Assembly (NCBI GenBank): GCA_034180045.1
Contig: JAXFOY010000002.1
Span: forward strand, 1 to 64,000
Source of the DNA: Eubacterium_B sp034180045
GTDB lineage: Bacteria; Bacillota; Clostridia; Peptostreptococcales; Anaerovoracaceae
DNA length: 64,000 bases
Direction of reading: 5' to 3'
Part shown: positions 25,597-33,270 of the stretch, one piece after another
Numbering within the stretch: the first letter of the stretch is position 1
Layout: the number at the start of each line of letters is the position of its first letter
Translations under genes and position numbers: made by a program
The notes under the pieces: generated by a model
Told to the model about the DNA's origin: nothing
What the model saw: the letters and a program-made list of their open reading frames with translations, nothing else
The model's database searches: none

Positions 25597-25632
25597 AAAG
25601 CATATAATCTATTTAAGAATTAATTGAAATAG
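25580..25632 (+). promoter_or_regulatory. sdpR promoter and possible operator
   Basis: TTGATT (25580-25585) and TATAAT (25603-25608) are spaced by 17 bp. Just after the -10 box an inverted repeat, CTATTT (25609-25614) and AAATAG (25627-25632), covers the likely transcription start. SdpR-type ArsR repressors control their own genes, so this is a plausible SdpR site. Confidence 0.6.
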
Positions 25633-25648
25633 GTTGTGAGGTGATGTA

Positions 25649-25924
25649 ATGGCAATTAAAGATATTTTGTCTGCATTAGCAGATGACAATAGAAGAAATA
25701 TCTTGATGCAATTAAAGAAGGAAAAAATAAATTCCGGCAATTTAGCTGAAAATTTAGGAATGTCTCCTCAAGCCTTATCTTATCATTTAGCGAAACTGAA
25801 AAAAGCCGATTTGATATATGAAACAAAATATAAGAACTTCATCTACTATGAGTTGAATTTATCTATTTTAGATGAAGCGATTATGTGGATTTCCGAATTG
25901 AAAGGAGAAAAAAATGAAGAATAA
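25649..25924 (+). CDS. sdpR: ArsR-family autorepressor, SdpR-like
   Basis: A 91-residue winged-helix regulator. The recognition helix is in LAENLGMSPQALSYHLAKLKKADLI. No metal-binding cysteines are present, which separates it from metal sensors of the family. In Bacillus, SdpR represses sdpRI and is captured at the membrane by SdpI when toxin SdpC is bound. Here sdpI overlaps it by 11 bases, so the same control is likely. GTGAGGTGATGTA lies before the ATG. No toxin gene is nearby. Confidence 0.83.
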   Translation: MAIKDILSALADDNRRNILMQLKKEKINSGNLAENLGMSPQALSYHLAKLKKADLIYETKYKNFIYYELNLSILDEAIMWISELKGEKNEE

Positions 25925-26561
25925 GAAACTGTTTTATATACTTATGTTTTTACCATTAGCGGTGAGTATTATTGCATTGTTGTTCTTACCGGATTTAATT
26001 CCGGCACACTACAATATTGACAATAAAGTTGATAGATGGGGAAGCAAATATGAAATCTTGATATTCCCGGTTGTAACAATTTTATTTGGACAATTTTTAT
26101 TGCTTATGGGGAGAATTGCCAAGAAGCAGGAGTCACAAGGGAATAATAACGAAAAGAACGGTTTGATTATAGGTATTTGTTCGTTGCTAATCTTTAATAT
26201 CATTTCCGGAGTGATGATTTATTCGGGTTTGAGCAAGGCTGAAAATTTGTCTTTTGCTTCTTTTGAGTTTGAACAAATCTTATTCTTTTTCGTAGGAATT
26301 ATCTTTATTGTGATTGGCAATGTGATGCCCAAACTGAAGAAGAATAATGCATTAGGTTTTAGGACAAAGCGTAGCATGAAAAATGATGAAGTATGGAAGA
26401 GGTGTCAAAGACTTTCAGGGATTACAACTATGATAACAGGAATTGTCATCGCAATACTTAGCTCGATATTTCATAATATAATATTATATGCGTTGATTGC
26501 TGTTATTATTCTACTGGGACTAGCTGTTGATTTGATTTACAGCCGCAAAATAACGAAATAG
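25914..26561 (+). CDS. sdpI: SdpI-family immunity/signal membrane protein
   Basis: A 215-residue membrane protein with about six hydrophobic segments. The N-terminal part matches DUF1648 (LIPAHYNIDNKVDRWGSK) and the C-terminal part the SdpI domain (GNVMPKLKKNNALGFRTKRSMKNDEVWKRCQR). In Bacillus SdpI gives immunity to the killing factor SdpC and holds SdpR at the membrane. With no SdpC gene here it may protect against toxins of other strains or serve as an envelope sensor. It overlaps sdpR by 11 bases. Confidence 0.85.
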   Translation: MKNKKLFYILMFLPLAVSIIALLFLPDLIPAHYNIDNKVDRWGSKYEILIFPVVTILFGQFLLLMGRIAKKQESQGNNNEKNGLIIGICSLLIFNIISGVMIYSGLSKAENLSFASFEFEQILFFFVGIIFIVIGNVMPKLKKNNALGFRTKRSMKNDEVWKRCQRLSGITTMITGIVIAILSSIFHNIILYALIAVIILLGLAVDLIYSRKITK

Positions 26562-26562
26562 A

Positions 26563-26667
26563 GAATTGTTAAATTTAATATGCAAACAAAAGATTAGACA
26601 GACATTCAATAAGCTTGAATATGAAGATATGGCAGTTTCTTTAGATAAACTTTTGGAAAAGTCCTAA
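26563..26667 (+). pseudogene. Possible C-terminal remnant of an unknown protein
   Basis: Thirty-four sense codons run without a start codon to TAA at 26665, reading through FNKLEYEDMAVSLDKLLEKS, which looks protein-like and amphipathic. It has no ribosome binding site. It could be the end of a deleted gene or chance. Confidence 0.2.
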
Positions 26668-26713
26668 TTAATTTTAAGAATTTGTTTTAATAAATAGCAG
26701 TTTTCAGATATTA

Positions 26714-26780
26714 TGACCGAAAAAAGCATGATTTGACTGAAATCCTGTCGTTTTGACGGAAATACATACATGATGACGGA
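26714..26780 (+). repeat. Four TGACNGA repeats at exact 20-bp spacing
   Basis: TGACCGA (26714), TGACTGA (26734), TGACGGA (26754) and TGACGGA (26774) start exactly 20 bp apart, so they lie on the same face of the helix; the first three continue with AAA or AAAT. LytTR-domain regulators typically bind direct repeats about two helical turns apart, and the next gene encodes a LytTR protein. The array is therefore probably its own binding site. Confidence 0.7.
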
Positions 26781-26809
26781 GGATTATACATAAATTCATA
26801 AATCTTTAG

Positions 26810-26817
26810 TATACAAT
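26810..26817 (+). promoter_or_regulatory. Likely -10 region of the LytTR gene
   Basis: TATACAAT at 26810-26817 lies 30 bp after the last repeat. No good -35 box is present at the right distance, as expected for a promoter that needs an activator bound upstream. Confidence 0.4.
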
Positions 26818-26865
26818 ATAAACTGTATGTTAAAACTTTTAATCTGGGGAGTTCTAGGGGGATTT

Positions 26866-27207
26866 ATGGAAGAAAGATTTTTGGTTTATAAGACCAATAA
26901 GGTGGTGCGTAAGGTTGCTTTAGATGAAATACTCTATATTGAAAGCAGCGGCAGGCGCATAAAGCTTGAGACTGAAAACGAAAGCCTGCTATATTATGAG
27001 AAGATGTCTAATATTGCGGATGTGTTTGATGAACGTTTCTACAGACCGATGTCGTATTGCTATATAAATATGTCTAAGGTAAGATTGATGTCGAGCGGTA
27101 TAGTAAACTTTCACTGCGGCAAGGCGCTTGTGCTGTGCAGAGAGAGTTTTATAAGGGCAAAGAAGGCTTTTTATCTGTATCTGAGAAAAAAGGATTTTGG
27201 CGTTTGA
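26866..27207 (+). CDS. Stand-alone LytTR DNA-binding regulator
   Basis: A 113-residue protein that is almost entirely a LytTR domain (DEILYIESSGRRIKLETENESLLYYE, then FYRPMSYCYINMSKV). It has no receiver domain and no membrane segment. ATG at 26866 is preferred because AGGGGG ends four bases before it; the ATG at 26827 has no ribosome binding site. Stand-alone LytTR proteins often pair with a small membrane inhibitor gene, but the next gene here is mscL on the same strand. It probably controls itself through the four upstream repeats. Confidence 0.82.
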   Translation: MEERFLVYKTNKVVRKVALDEILYIESSGRRIKLETENESLLYYEKMSNIADVFDERFYRPMSYCYINMSKVRLMSSGIVNFHCGKALVLCRESFIRAKKAFYLYLRKKDFGV

Positions 27208-27317
27208 TTTTTTACTTGTATTTTTCTTTTTTCTTGTTAGAATATAGGTTGGGCATTTATTAATTGCCTATAATTAAATTGGAATAAAAGTGATTAGAGA
27301 TTTGAAAGGAGAACTTT

Positions 27318-27695
27318 ATGAAAAGTTTTATGAAAGAATTTAAGGAATTTATTACTAAAGGAAATGTGATGAGCATGGCTGTCGGTATCATCATAGGCGG
27401 TGCATTCACAGCTATCGTTAATTCGCTGGTAGGAGATATCATAGGACCGCTTCTCGGTATGATTTTGGGAGGTATAGATTTTTCAGGAATAACATTGACT
27501 GTCGGAGATGCAAATTTGCTTGTAGGTAAGTTTATCCAAGCTGTAATAATGTTCCTTATGACTGCCTTAGTAGTCTTCGTGATGATGAAGGGATTCAATA
27601 AGTTTGCAGCTAAAAAAGAAGAACCTGCATCTGAGCCTGAACCGTCAGATGAAGTTAAGCTTCTTATGGAAATTAGAGATGCACTGAACAAATAG
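27318..27695 (+). CDS. mscL: Large-conductance mechanosensitive channel
   Basis: A 125-residue channel that opens under membrane tension and releases solutes during hypo-osmotic shock. The N-terminal amphipathic helix, first membrane segment (KGNVMSMAVGIIIGGAFTAIVNSLVGDII), short outer loop, second segment (about 70-95) and charged C-terminal helix are all present. AAAGGAG lies nine bases before the ATG. It stands 110 bases after the LytTR gene and may share control with it. Confidence 0.95.
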   Translation: MKSFMKEFKEFITKGNVMSMAVGIIIGGAFTAIVNSLVGDIIGPLLGMILGGIDFSGITLTVGDANLLVGKFIQAVIMFLMTALVVFVMMKGFNKFAAKKEEPASEPEPSDEVKLLMEIRDALNK

Positions 27696-27707
27696 TTCAC
27701 GCATAGT

Positions 27708-27736
27708 TTGACATAATATCACGCATATGATATTAT
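27708..27736 (+). promoter_or_regulatory. Promoter of the rimP-nusA-infB operon
   Basis: TTGACA (27708-27713) and TATTAT (27731-27736) are spaced by 17 bp, 70 bases upstream of rimP. Confidence 0.7.
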
Positions 27737-27761
27737 AATATCAATCGATAATTCTTTTACT

Positions 27762-27794
27762 AAAGAGTGGGGTCTTCCCACTCTTTAAGTTTTG
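27762..27794 (+). terminator. Leader hairpin/attenuator before rimP
   Basis: A perfect 10-bp stem, AAAGAGTGGG (27762-27771) with CCCACTCTTT (27777-27786), has a GTCTT loop and is followed by AAGTTTTG. It lies after the operon promoter and before rimP. It may therefore act as an attenuator in the leader, or as the end of mscL readthrough. Confidence 0.6.
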
Positions 27795-27806
27795 TATAGG
27801 TAAAAA

Positions 27807-28271
27807 ATGTCAAAGAAAAAAATTACAGTAATAACTGAAGAACTAATTTCAGAATTCCTCAAAGACAGGAATTTATTGCTCTGGTCATGCGAATTTGTCA
27901 AAGAAGGACCGGATTATTTTCTGCGTGTATATATAGATAAGGAAGACGGATATATAAGCACTCAGGAATGTGAAGATGTCAGCAGGTTTCTGTCAGAAAA
28001 ACTTGACGAACAGGATTTAATCGAAAGAGAATATTATCTTGAAGTAAGTTCTCCGGGAATGGACAGAGAGTTGACCAAACGAGAACATTTTGACAGATAT
28101 AGAGGAAGCTTAGTTGAATTAAAACTATATAAACCTCTAAATGGAAGTAAACAATTTGAAGGGTACTTAGTTTCAATGGAAGAGGGCATTATTACAGTCC
28201 TTGTAGATGATGAAGAAATTAAACTTTCTAAGGAACAAATTGCCAAAGTAAATTTAGCAGTGGTTTTTTAG
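27807..28271 (+). CDS. rimP: Ribosome maturation factor RimP
   Basis: A 154-residue protein needed for maturation of the 30S subunit. The N-terminal domain includes LRVYIDKEDGYISTQECEDVSRFLSE, followed by LEVSSPGMDRELTKREHF, the most conserved family motif, and a C-terminal SH3-like domain. It is the first gene of the nusA-infB operon and is placed 32 bases before nusA. Confidence 0.92.
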   Translation: MSKKKITVITEELISEFLKDRNLLLWSCEFVKEGPDYFLRVYIDKEDGYISTQECEDVSRFLSEKLDEQDLIEREYYLEVSSPGMDRELTKREHFDRYRGSLVELKLYKPLNGSKQFEGYLVSMEEGIITVLVDDEEIKLSKEQIAKVNLAVVF

Positions 28272-28302
28272 CAGGTCAGATAGCAAGTAGGAGGGTTAAA
28301 AA

Positions 28303-29448
28303 ATGAACAGAGAGTTTATAGAAGCGCTCGATCAGCTGGAAGCAGAAAAACACATAGAAAAAAGAGTTCTTCTTGAGGCGATTGAGGCGGCTTTAGTGGC
28401 GGCGTATAGGCGTAATTACAGCAGCGCAAACAATATGAATGTTGACAATGTAAGAGTCTATATTGATTCCGAGTCGGGAGATATTGCGGTACTGTCTAAG
28501 CTTGAAGTAGTTGAAGAAGTAATTGACGAAAACCGTGAAATAAGTCTTGAAGACGCTCGTGAAATAGATGCAAGATATGAGATAGGCGATGCTATTGAGT
28601 TCGCTGTAACGCCGGAGGATTTCGGCAGAATTGCCGCACAGACAGCAAAACAAGTAGTTGTGCAGAGAATAAGAGAAGCTGAACGCTCAATGATATATGA
28701 CGACTTCAAAAATCGTATGTACGACTTGGTAACGGGAATCGTGCACAGAAAGAGCGGAACAACACTTTTCGTTGACCTTGGACATACTGAGGCGATATTG
28801 CCGCCTAGAGAACAGGTGCCGGGTGAACATTTTAATGTAAATGACAGACTTAAGGCGTTTATAATGGATGTTAAACACAGCCTAAAGGGACCGCAGATTT
28901 TCCTGTCGCGTTCACATCCAGGACTTGTCAAGAAGCTATTTGAACTTGAGGTACCTGAACTTCAAGACGGTACAGTAGAGATAAAGTCAATAGCAAGAGA
29001 AGCGGGGTCGAGAACAAAGATGACCGTTTATACGGAGTTTGAAAATGTCGATCCTGTCGGCGCATGTGTCGGAAATCGCGGGACAAGAGTGCAGTCTGTC
29101 GTAAATGAGCTTGACGGGGAAAAAATAGATATCATTCCGTGGAGCGACGTACCGGAAGAACTTATAGCAAACGTTTTGAGTCCGGCTAAAGTAGAAGATG
29201 TATTTATAATTGCAGACAGTGATGATGAAAAATCAGCAGTTGTAGTTGTCCCTGATTACCAGCTTTCACTTGCAATAGGAAAAGAGGGGCAAAATGTAAG
29301 GCTTGCGGCTAAGGTTTGCGGATGGAAAATAGATATAAAGAGTCACTCTCAGTATTATCAAGATGACAATTCAGATGATATATGCCATGTCGAAGAAGTC
29401 TCGGCTTACGATGATTCAGACGATATGGGGGTTATCGAACTTGAATAA
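28303..29448 (+). CDS. nusA: Transcription factor NusA
   Basis: A 381-residue elongation factor that binds RNA polymerase and controls pausing, termination and antitermination. It has the N-terminal polymerase-binding domain (1-125), an S1 domain (about 130-200) and two KH domains (VGACVGNRGTRVQSVVNEL; LAIGKEGQNVRLAAKV). The C-terminal acidic repeats of enterobacterial NusA are absent, as usual in Firmicutes. AGGAGGG lies before the ATG. Its last codons overlap the ylxR start. Confidence 0.95.
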   Translation: MNREFIEALDQLEAEKHIEKRVLLEAIEAALVAAYRRNYSSANNMNVDNVRVYIDSESGDIAVLSKLEVVEEVIDENREISLEDAREIDARYEIGDAIEFAVTPEDFGRIAAQTAKQVVVQRIREAERSMIYDDFKNRMYDLVTGIVHRKSGTTLFVDLGHTEAILPPREQVPGEHFNVNDRLKAFIMDVKHSLKGPQIFLSRSHPGLVKKLFELEVPELQDGTVEIKSIAREAGSRTKMTVYTEFENVDPVGACVGNRGTRVQSVVNELDGEKIDIIPWSDVPEELIANVLSPAKVEDVFIIADSDDEKSAVVVVPDYQLSLAIGKEGQNVRLAAKVCGWKIDIKSHSQYYQDDNSDDICHVEEVSAYDDSDDMGVIELE

Positions 29449-29710
29449 AAAACAACCGATGCGAAGGTGTATAGCTTGTATGGAGTCCAAACCTCAAAAG
29501 GAGCTATTTAGGATTGTAGATGATGCAGGCAAAATATGTTTTGACTTTGACGGTAATAAAACGGGCAGGGGAGCATATCTTTGCAAGAGTTCAAGCTGTT
29601 TTGCCCTGGCAGATAAAAAAAGAGCCTTTGCAAGAGCATTTAAGCACAATGTGAGTCGAGAGAATCTTGATGAACTAAAAGGAGAATTTGATGAAAAACT
29701 CCAAATTTAG
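29441..29710 (+). CDS. ylxR: YlxR (DUF448) RNA-binding family protein
   Basis: An 89-residue basic protein with the family motif RRCIACMESKPQKELFRIV near the N-terminus and GRGAYLCKSSSCFALADKK in the middle. YlxR proteins bind RNA and have been reported to act on RNase P; the exact role is open. The start is probably TTG at 29441, overlapping the nusA stop, with GGGGG nine bases before it; ATG at 29459 is the alternative. Confidence 0.83.
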   Translation: MNKKQPMRRCIACMESKPQKELFRIVDDAGKICFDFDGNKTGRGAYLCKSSSCFALADKKRAFARAFKHNVSRENLDELKGEFDEKLQI

Positions 29711-30038
29711 AAGCTATATGGGCTTTGCTGCAAGATCGGGGAATCTGCAAACGGGATATAACACAGCTTTGCTTCTTATATCAAAGCGTAAGGCGAAGCT
29801 GCTTATTGTCGCCGAAGATGTTGGAGAAAACACGAGAAGTAAAATGATACAAAAATGTATCAGTAATAATATAAAATACAGGATTTTCGGGAAAGCCGAA
29901 GAACTATCACAGATTACAGGAAATATAGATAAGGGTATATTTGCTATCATAGATAGAGGTTTTGCTGAAAGCATATGTAAGGAGATTGACATTATTCAAT
30001 CAGAAAAGGAGGTGTCTAATGGCAATAAAAGTATTTGA
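29691..30038 (+). CDS. ylxQ: YlxQ, L7Ae-family RNA-binding protein
   Basis: A 115-residue protein of the L7Ae/L30e family, which binds kink-turn RNA. Recognisable parts are the GFAARSGNLQTGYNT start, the LLIVAEDVGENTRSKMIQKC core and a C-terminal tail. ATG at 29691 with AAGGAG ahead is the start. It overlaps ylxR by 20 bases and infB by 20 bases, so the three are tightly coupled. Confidence 0.83.
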   Translation: MKNSKFRSYMGFAARSGNLQTGYNTALLLISKRKAKLLIVAEDVGENTRSKMIQKCISNNIKYRIFGKAEELSQITGNIDKGIFAIIDRGFAESICKEIDIIQSEKEVSNGNKSI

Positions 30039-32811
30039 ACTTGCCCGTGAGATGTCTATTCAAAGCAAGGAACTTTTGGAAAAGGCTGCGGGAATGGGAA
30101 TTGAGCTTAAAAGTCATATGAGCACATTAACCGATGGAGATGTGGCAAAACTAAAGTCTGCATTAAGTAATGGTGAAGAAAAAAATAAAACGGTCGGTAC
30201 TGCCGGAGCGACACAAGGTGCCAGGAAGCGTTTGCCTATTGGCAGACCTATAGTTGATGATGCATATTTTGCAAACAGAAATAAATCAAATGAACAGGAC
30301 GCTCCAAAGGAAAACACTCCTAAAGTACTTAAGGAATCAAATAAAGAGAATATGGCGGAAGTTAGCAAAAAGGAAGTGCCTTTTAAGGAGACTCAGAAGG
30401 AAAAAGATGTACACGAAAAGAATGTGCAGAAAAAGGCTAAGGCAAAGCCTGTAGAAACTCCTAAGTCGGAAGACATAAAAAATAATAATGATACGGAAAG
30501 AAGACCTATAGGTGTCAAAATTATTAAAAAGGCTGAAGAGGTAAATCAGGAAGAGGAGAGAGAAAAAAAGAGAAGAGAAGCTGCAAGAGCAGCGCAGCAA
30601 AACCTTTCTCGTCAAGATGGAAACAGAAGAAACTCCGATAAAAATTCTGATAACAAAAGAAATAACGACGGCAAAAAGCGTGATGCTAAATTCAACAAAG
30701 ATGCAAGAAGCGGTCGCGATGCCAGAAATGACAGATACGACAAGGGTGAGAGAAGCGATACCGGTGCTCATCGTGATTCTTCCGGCTCAAGATTCAATAA
30801 AGACGGTAGAGGTCAAGGCGGTAATTTCAAGTCTCAAGATAGAGACCGCAAAAGAACATCGGGTGGCGTAGCTGATGTAAAGCCTGACTTTAATAAAAGA
30901 GATGACAAGAAAAAATTCAATGATAAAAAAGAAAAACACAGCAAATTTGACAAGCTGGAAAGAAAATCGCTGGAAAAGCAAGTTAAGAATAAACATACCA
31001 AGTATAAGAATAATAATGTAGATGTAGAACCTCAGGTTGTAGAGGAAGCTTTGCCGGAAGGAACTATAGTACTTAATGTACCTATCACAGTCGCAGGCTT
31101 CTGTGAGCAAACGGAAGTTTCCACATCAAAGGTTATTATGTCATTGATGAAGCTTGGAATCATGGCAAATATCAATCAAAATATAGATGAAGATACGGTT
31201 ATGATTCTTGCAGAAGAAATAGGTATAAGCGTTCATATCGGTAAGGTTGAAGAAGAAGCCGAAGAAATAGGACTAGAGGTATTTGAAGACGATGAAAAAG
31301 ATTTGAAGCCAAGACCACCTATCATTACGGTTATGGGTCATGTCGATCACGGAAAAACATCTCTCCTTGATGCGATAAGAAAGACAAATGTCACTTCAAG
31401 CGAATCCGGCGGTATTACTCAGCACATAGGTGCTTCGGAAGTTAATATTAAAGGGCAGAAAATTGTATTTTTGGATACTCCTGGGCACGAGGCGTTTACA
31501 GCTATGCGTGCAAGAGGCGCACATATTACTGATATAGCAGTTTTAGTTGTTGCGGCAGATGACGGAGTTATGCCTCAGACGATAGAGTCAATAAGTCACG
31601 CAAAGGCGGCGGGAGTTCCTATTATAGTCGCTATTAATAAAATGGATAAGCCGGGTGTAAACCCTGACAGAGTTAAGCAGGAGCTGTCCGAACACAATGT
31701 ATTGGTAGAAGAATGGGGCGGAGATGTAATAACCGTACCTGTCTCGGCAAAGACCGGTGACGGTATTATGAATTTGCTGGAAATGATTCTATTACAGGCT
31801 GAAGTCCTGGAATTAAAGGCAAATCCGCACAGACTTGCGTTAGGCTCCGTTATAGAAGCAAGGCTTGATAAATCAAAGGGACCTGTAGCTACACTTCTGG
31901 TCACGAACGGAACGCTGGAGAGTGGACAAAGCATAGTTGCCGGAACTTGTTCGGGAAGAATTCGTTTAATGACCGACTTTAAGGGTAAAACAATTAAGAA
32001 AGCCGGTCCTGCGACGGCAGTCGAAATCTTAGGTCTCACTGATGTTCCTCAGGCAGGAGATGAGTTTAATGCCGTAAAAGAAGACAAGATTGCAAGAGAC
32101 ATCGCTGAGAAGAGAAAAGAGAAACTTAGAGAAGAAGTACTTGCAAGGAACTCAAGCACCACATTGGAGAAGCTGTTCAGCCAGATTCAGGAGGGTGAAG
32201 TTAAGGAACTTAACCTTATTATCAAGGGAGATGTGCAAGGCTCAATCGGCGCTTTGGTGTCATCTTTAGAAAAGTTGAACAATGAAGATGTTAAGGTTAA
32301 TATAATTCATACGGGCGTCGGCACGGTAAATGAATCCGATATAATGCTTGCAGGAACTTCAGGCGCGGTAATAATAGGATTTAATGTTAGACCTAGCACT
32401 AATGTGCAGGCTTTAGCAGATAGAGAAGATATACAGATTAGAACCTACAGAGTAATATACGATGTAATTGATGATGTAGAAAATGCCATGAAAGGTATGC
32501 TTGATCCTGAATTCAAGGAAGAAATCCTTGGTAAGGTTGAAATACGAAATACCTTTAAGGTTCCTAACGTAGGCATCATCGGCGGGGCTTACGTAACGGA
32601 AGGTAAGGTTCAGCGTAACGCGGAAGTTAGACTTGTTAGAGACGGCATAGTTATACATGAAGGCAAAATATCATCGCTTAAGAGATTTAAGGATGATGCT
32701 AAGGAAGTCGCACAAGGATACGAATGTGGTATAGGTATAGAGAATTATAACGATATAAAAGAGGGTGATATAATTGAATGCTTCCACATGGTTGAAATAG
32801 AGCGAAAGTAA
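30019..32811 (+). CDS. infB: Translation initiation factor IF-2
   Basis: A 930-residue GTPase that brings initiator tRNA to the 30S subunit. MAIKVFELAREMSIQSKELL is the standard N-terminal subdomain. A low-complexity linker rich in Lys, Arg, Asp and Asn (about residues 55-350) is followed by the G domain with GHVDHGKT near residue 440, DTPGHEAF and NKMDKPG, and then domains II-IV. The ATG at 30019 is chosen because AAGGAGGTG precedes it; an upstream start would lie inside ylxQ without reason. Dense antisense open frames over the linker are composition effects. Confidence 0.95.
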   Translation: MAIKVFELAREMSIQSKELLEKAAGMGIELKSHMSTLTDGDVAKLKSALSNGEEKNKTVGTAGATQGARKRLPIGRPIVDDAYFANRNKSNEQDAPKENTPKVLKESNKENMAEVSKKEVPFKETQKEKDVHEKNVQKKAKAKPVETPKSEDIKNNNDTERRPIGVKIIKKAEEVNQEEEREKKRREAARAAQQNLSRQDGNRRNSDKNSDNKRNNDGKKRDAKFNKDARSGRDARNDRYDKGERSDTGAHRDSSGSRFNKDGRGQGGNFKSQDRDRKRTSGGVADVKPDFNKRDDKKKFNDKKEKHSKFDKLERKSLEKQVKNKHTKYKNNNVDVEPQVVEEALPEGTIVLNVPITVAGFCEQTEVSTSKVIMSLMKLGIMANINQNIDEDTVMILAEEIGISVHIGKVEEEAEEIGLEVFEDDEKDLKPRPPIITVMGHVDHGKTSLLDAIRKTNVTSSESGGITQHIGASEVNIKGQKIVFLDTPGHEAFTAMRARGAHITDIAVLVVAADDGVMPQTIESISHAKAAGVPIIVAINKMDKPGVNPDRVKQELSEHNVLVEEWGGDVITVPVSAKTGDGIMNLLEMILLQAEVLELKANPHRLALGSVIEARLDKSKGPVATLLVTNGTLESGQSIVAGTCSGRIRLMTDFKGKTIKKAGPATAVEILGLTDVPQAGDEFNAVKEDKIARDIAEKRKEKLREEVLARNSSTTLEKLFSQIQEGEVKELNLIIKGDVQGSIGALVSSLEKLNNEDVKVNIIHTGVGTVNESDIMLAGTSGAVIIGFNVRPSTNVQALADREDIQIRTYRVIYDVIDDVENAMKGMLDPEFKEEILGKVEIRNTFKVPNVGIIGGAYVTEGKVQRNAEVRLVRDGIVIHEGKISSLKRFKDDAKEVAQGYECGIGIENYNDIKEGDIIECFHMVEIERK

Positions 32812-32820
32812 TATAAATAG

Positions 32821-32845
32821 CTTAAGTCGCCTATGGCGGCTTAAG
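32821..32845 (+). promoter_or_regulatory. Hairpin between infB and rbfA
   Basis: CTTAAGTCGCC (32821-32831) pairs with GGCGGCTTAAG (32835-32845) with one G-T pair and a TAT loop. No T tract follows. It sits eight bases before the rbfA ribosome binding site and may affect stability or translation. Confidence 0.45.
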
Positions 32846-32862
32846 TGCTATATGGAGAATTT

Positions 32863-33270
32863 ATGGGAAAAGGATATAGAAAAGACAGGCTCGGAGAAGA
32901 AATCAAGAGAATAATAAGCGGTCTTTTGATTAGTGAAATCAAAGACCCACGCTTGGCAGGTAAGTTTATAAGCATAACGGATGTTGAAGTTACATCCGAT
33001 GGAAGCTATGCTACCTGTTATGTTACGGTTATGGCGTGTTCCTCGGGTAATGGAAGTATCGATTTTGATGACGAGCAAAAAAACAACGAAGAAAAGACAA
33101 ATGTCATAGAAGGTCTTAAGCACGCTTCGGGCCTTATGCGTAAGGAAATTGGTAAAAAGATGAAGATTAGACATATTCCGGAGCTTATTTTCAAAATTGA
33201 CAGTTCGATGGAATACGGAAATCACATTGAAAAAGTTATCAGGCAACTCGGAGAAAACAATGAAAAATAA
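32863..33270 (+). CDS. rbfA: Ribosome-binding factor A
   Basis: A 135-residue KH-fold protein that helps mature the 5' end of 16S rRNA. Family motifs are the RLGEEIKRIISGLL start, IKDPRLAGKFISITDVEVT and the C-terminal ELIFKIDSSMEYG. ATG at 32863 is preferred because GGAG lies six bases before it and the product then begins like other RbfA proteins. It overlaps nrnA by 11 bases. Confidence 0.92.
   Translation: MGKGYRKDRLGEEIKRIISGLLISEIKDPRLAGKFISITDVEVTSDGSYATCYVTVMACSSGNGSIDFDDEQKNNEEKTNVIEGLKHASGLMRKEIGKKMKIRHIPELIFKIDSSMEYGNHIEKVIRQLGENNEK

Larger units (their letters stand above)
25302..25648. other. Non-coding stretch with a mobile-element scar between polC and sdpR
   Basis: This stretch holds no complete gene. 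It contains a compound hairpin terminator at 25422-25478, a well-placed ribosome binding site and the first codons of a truncated gene at 25531, then the sdpR promoter and a possible operator. The pieces look like what remains of an inserted integrative element; this is inference. Confidence 0.5.
26562..26865. other. Intergenic region between sdpI and the LytTR gene
   Basis: This 304-base stretch has a short open remnant at 26563-26667 and four regularly spaced TGACNGA repeats at 26714-26780. A likely -10 box follows at about 26810-26817. No other gene or terminator is apparent. Confidence 0.5.

Noticed and set aside
30337..30771. Long minus-strand open frame over infB (144 codons)
   Set aside because: It is the antisense of the Lys/Asp/Asn-rich linker of IF-2, giving a Phe/Ser/Leu-rich product without start signals.
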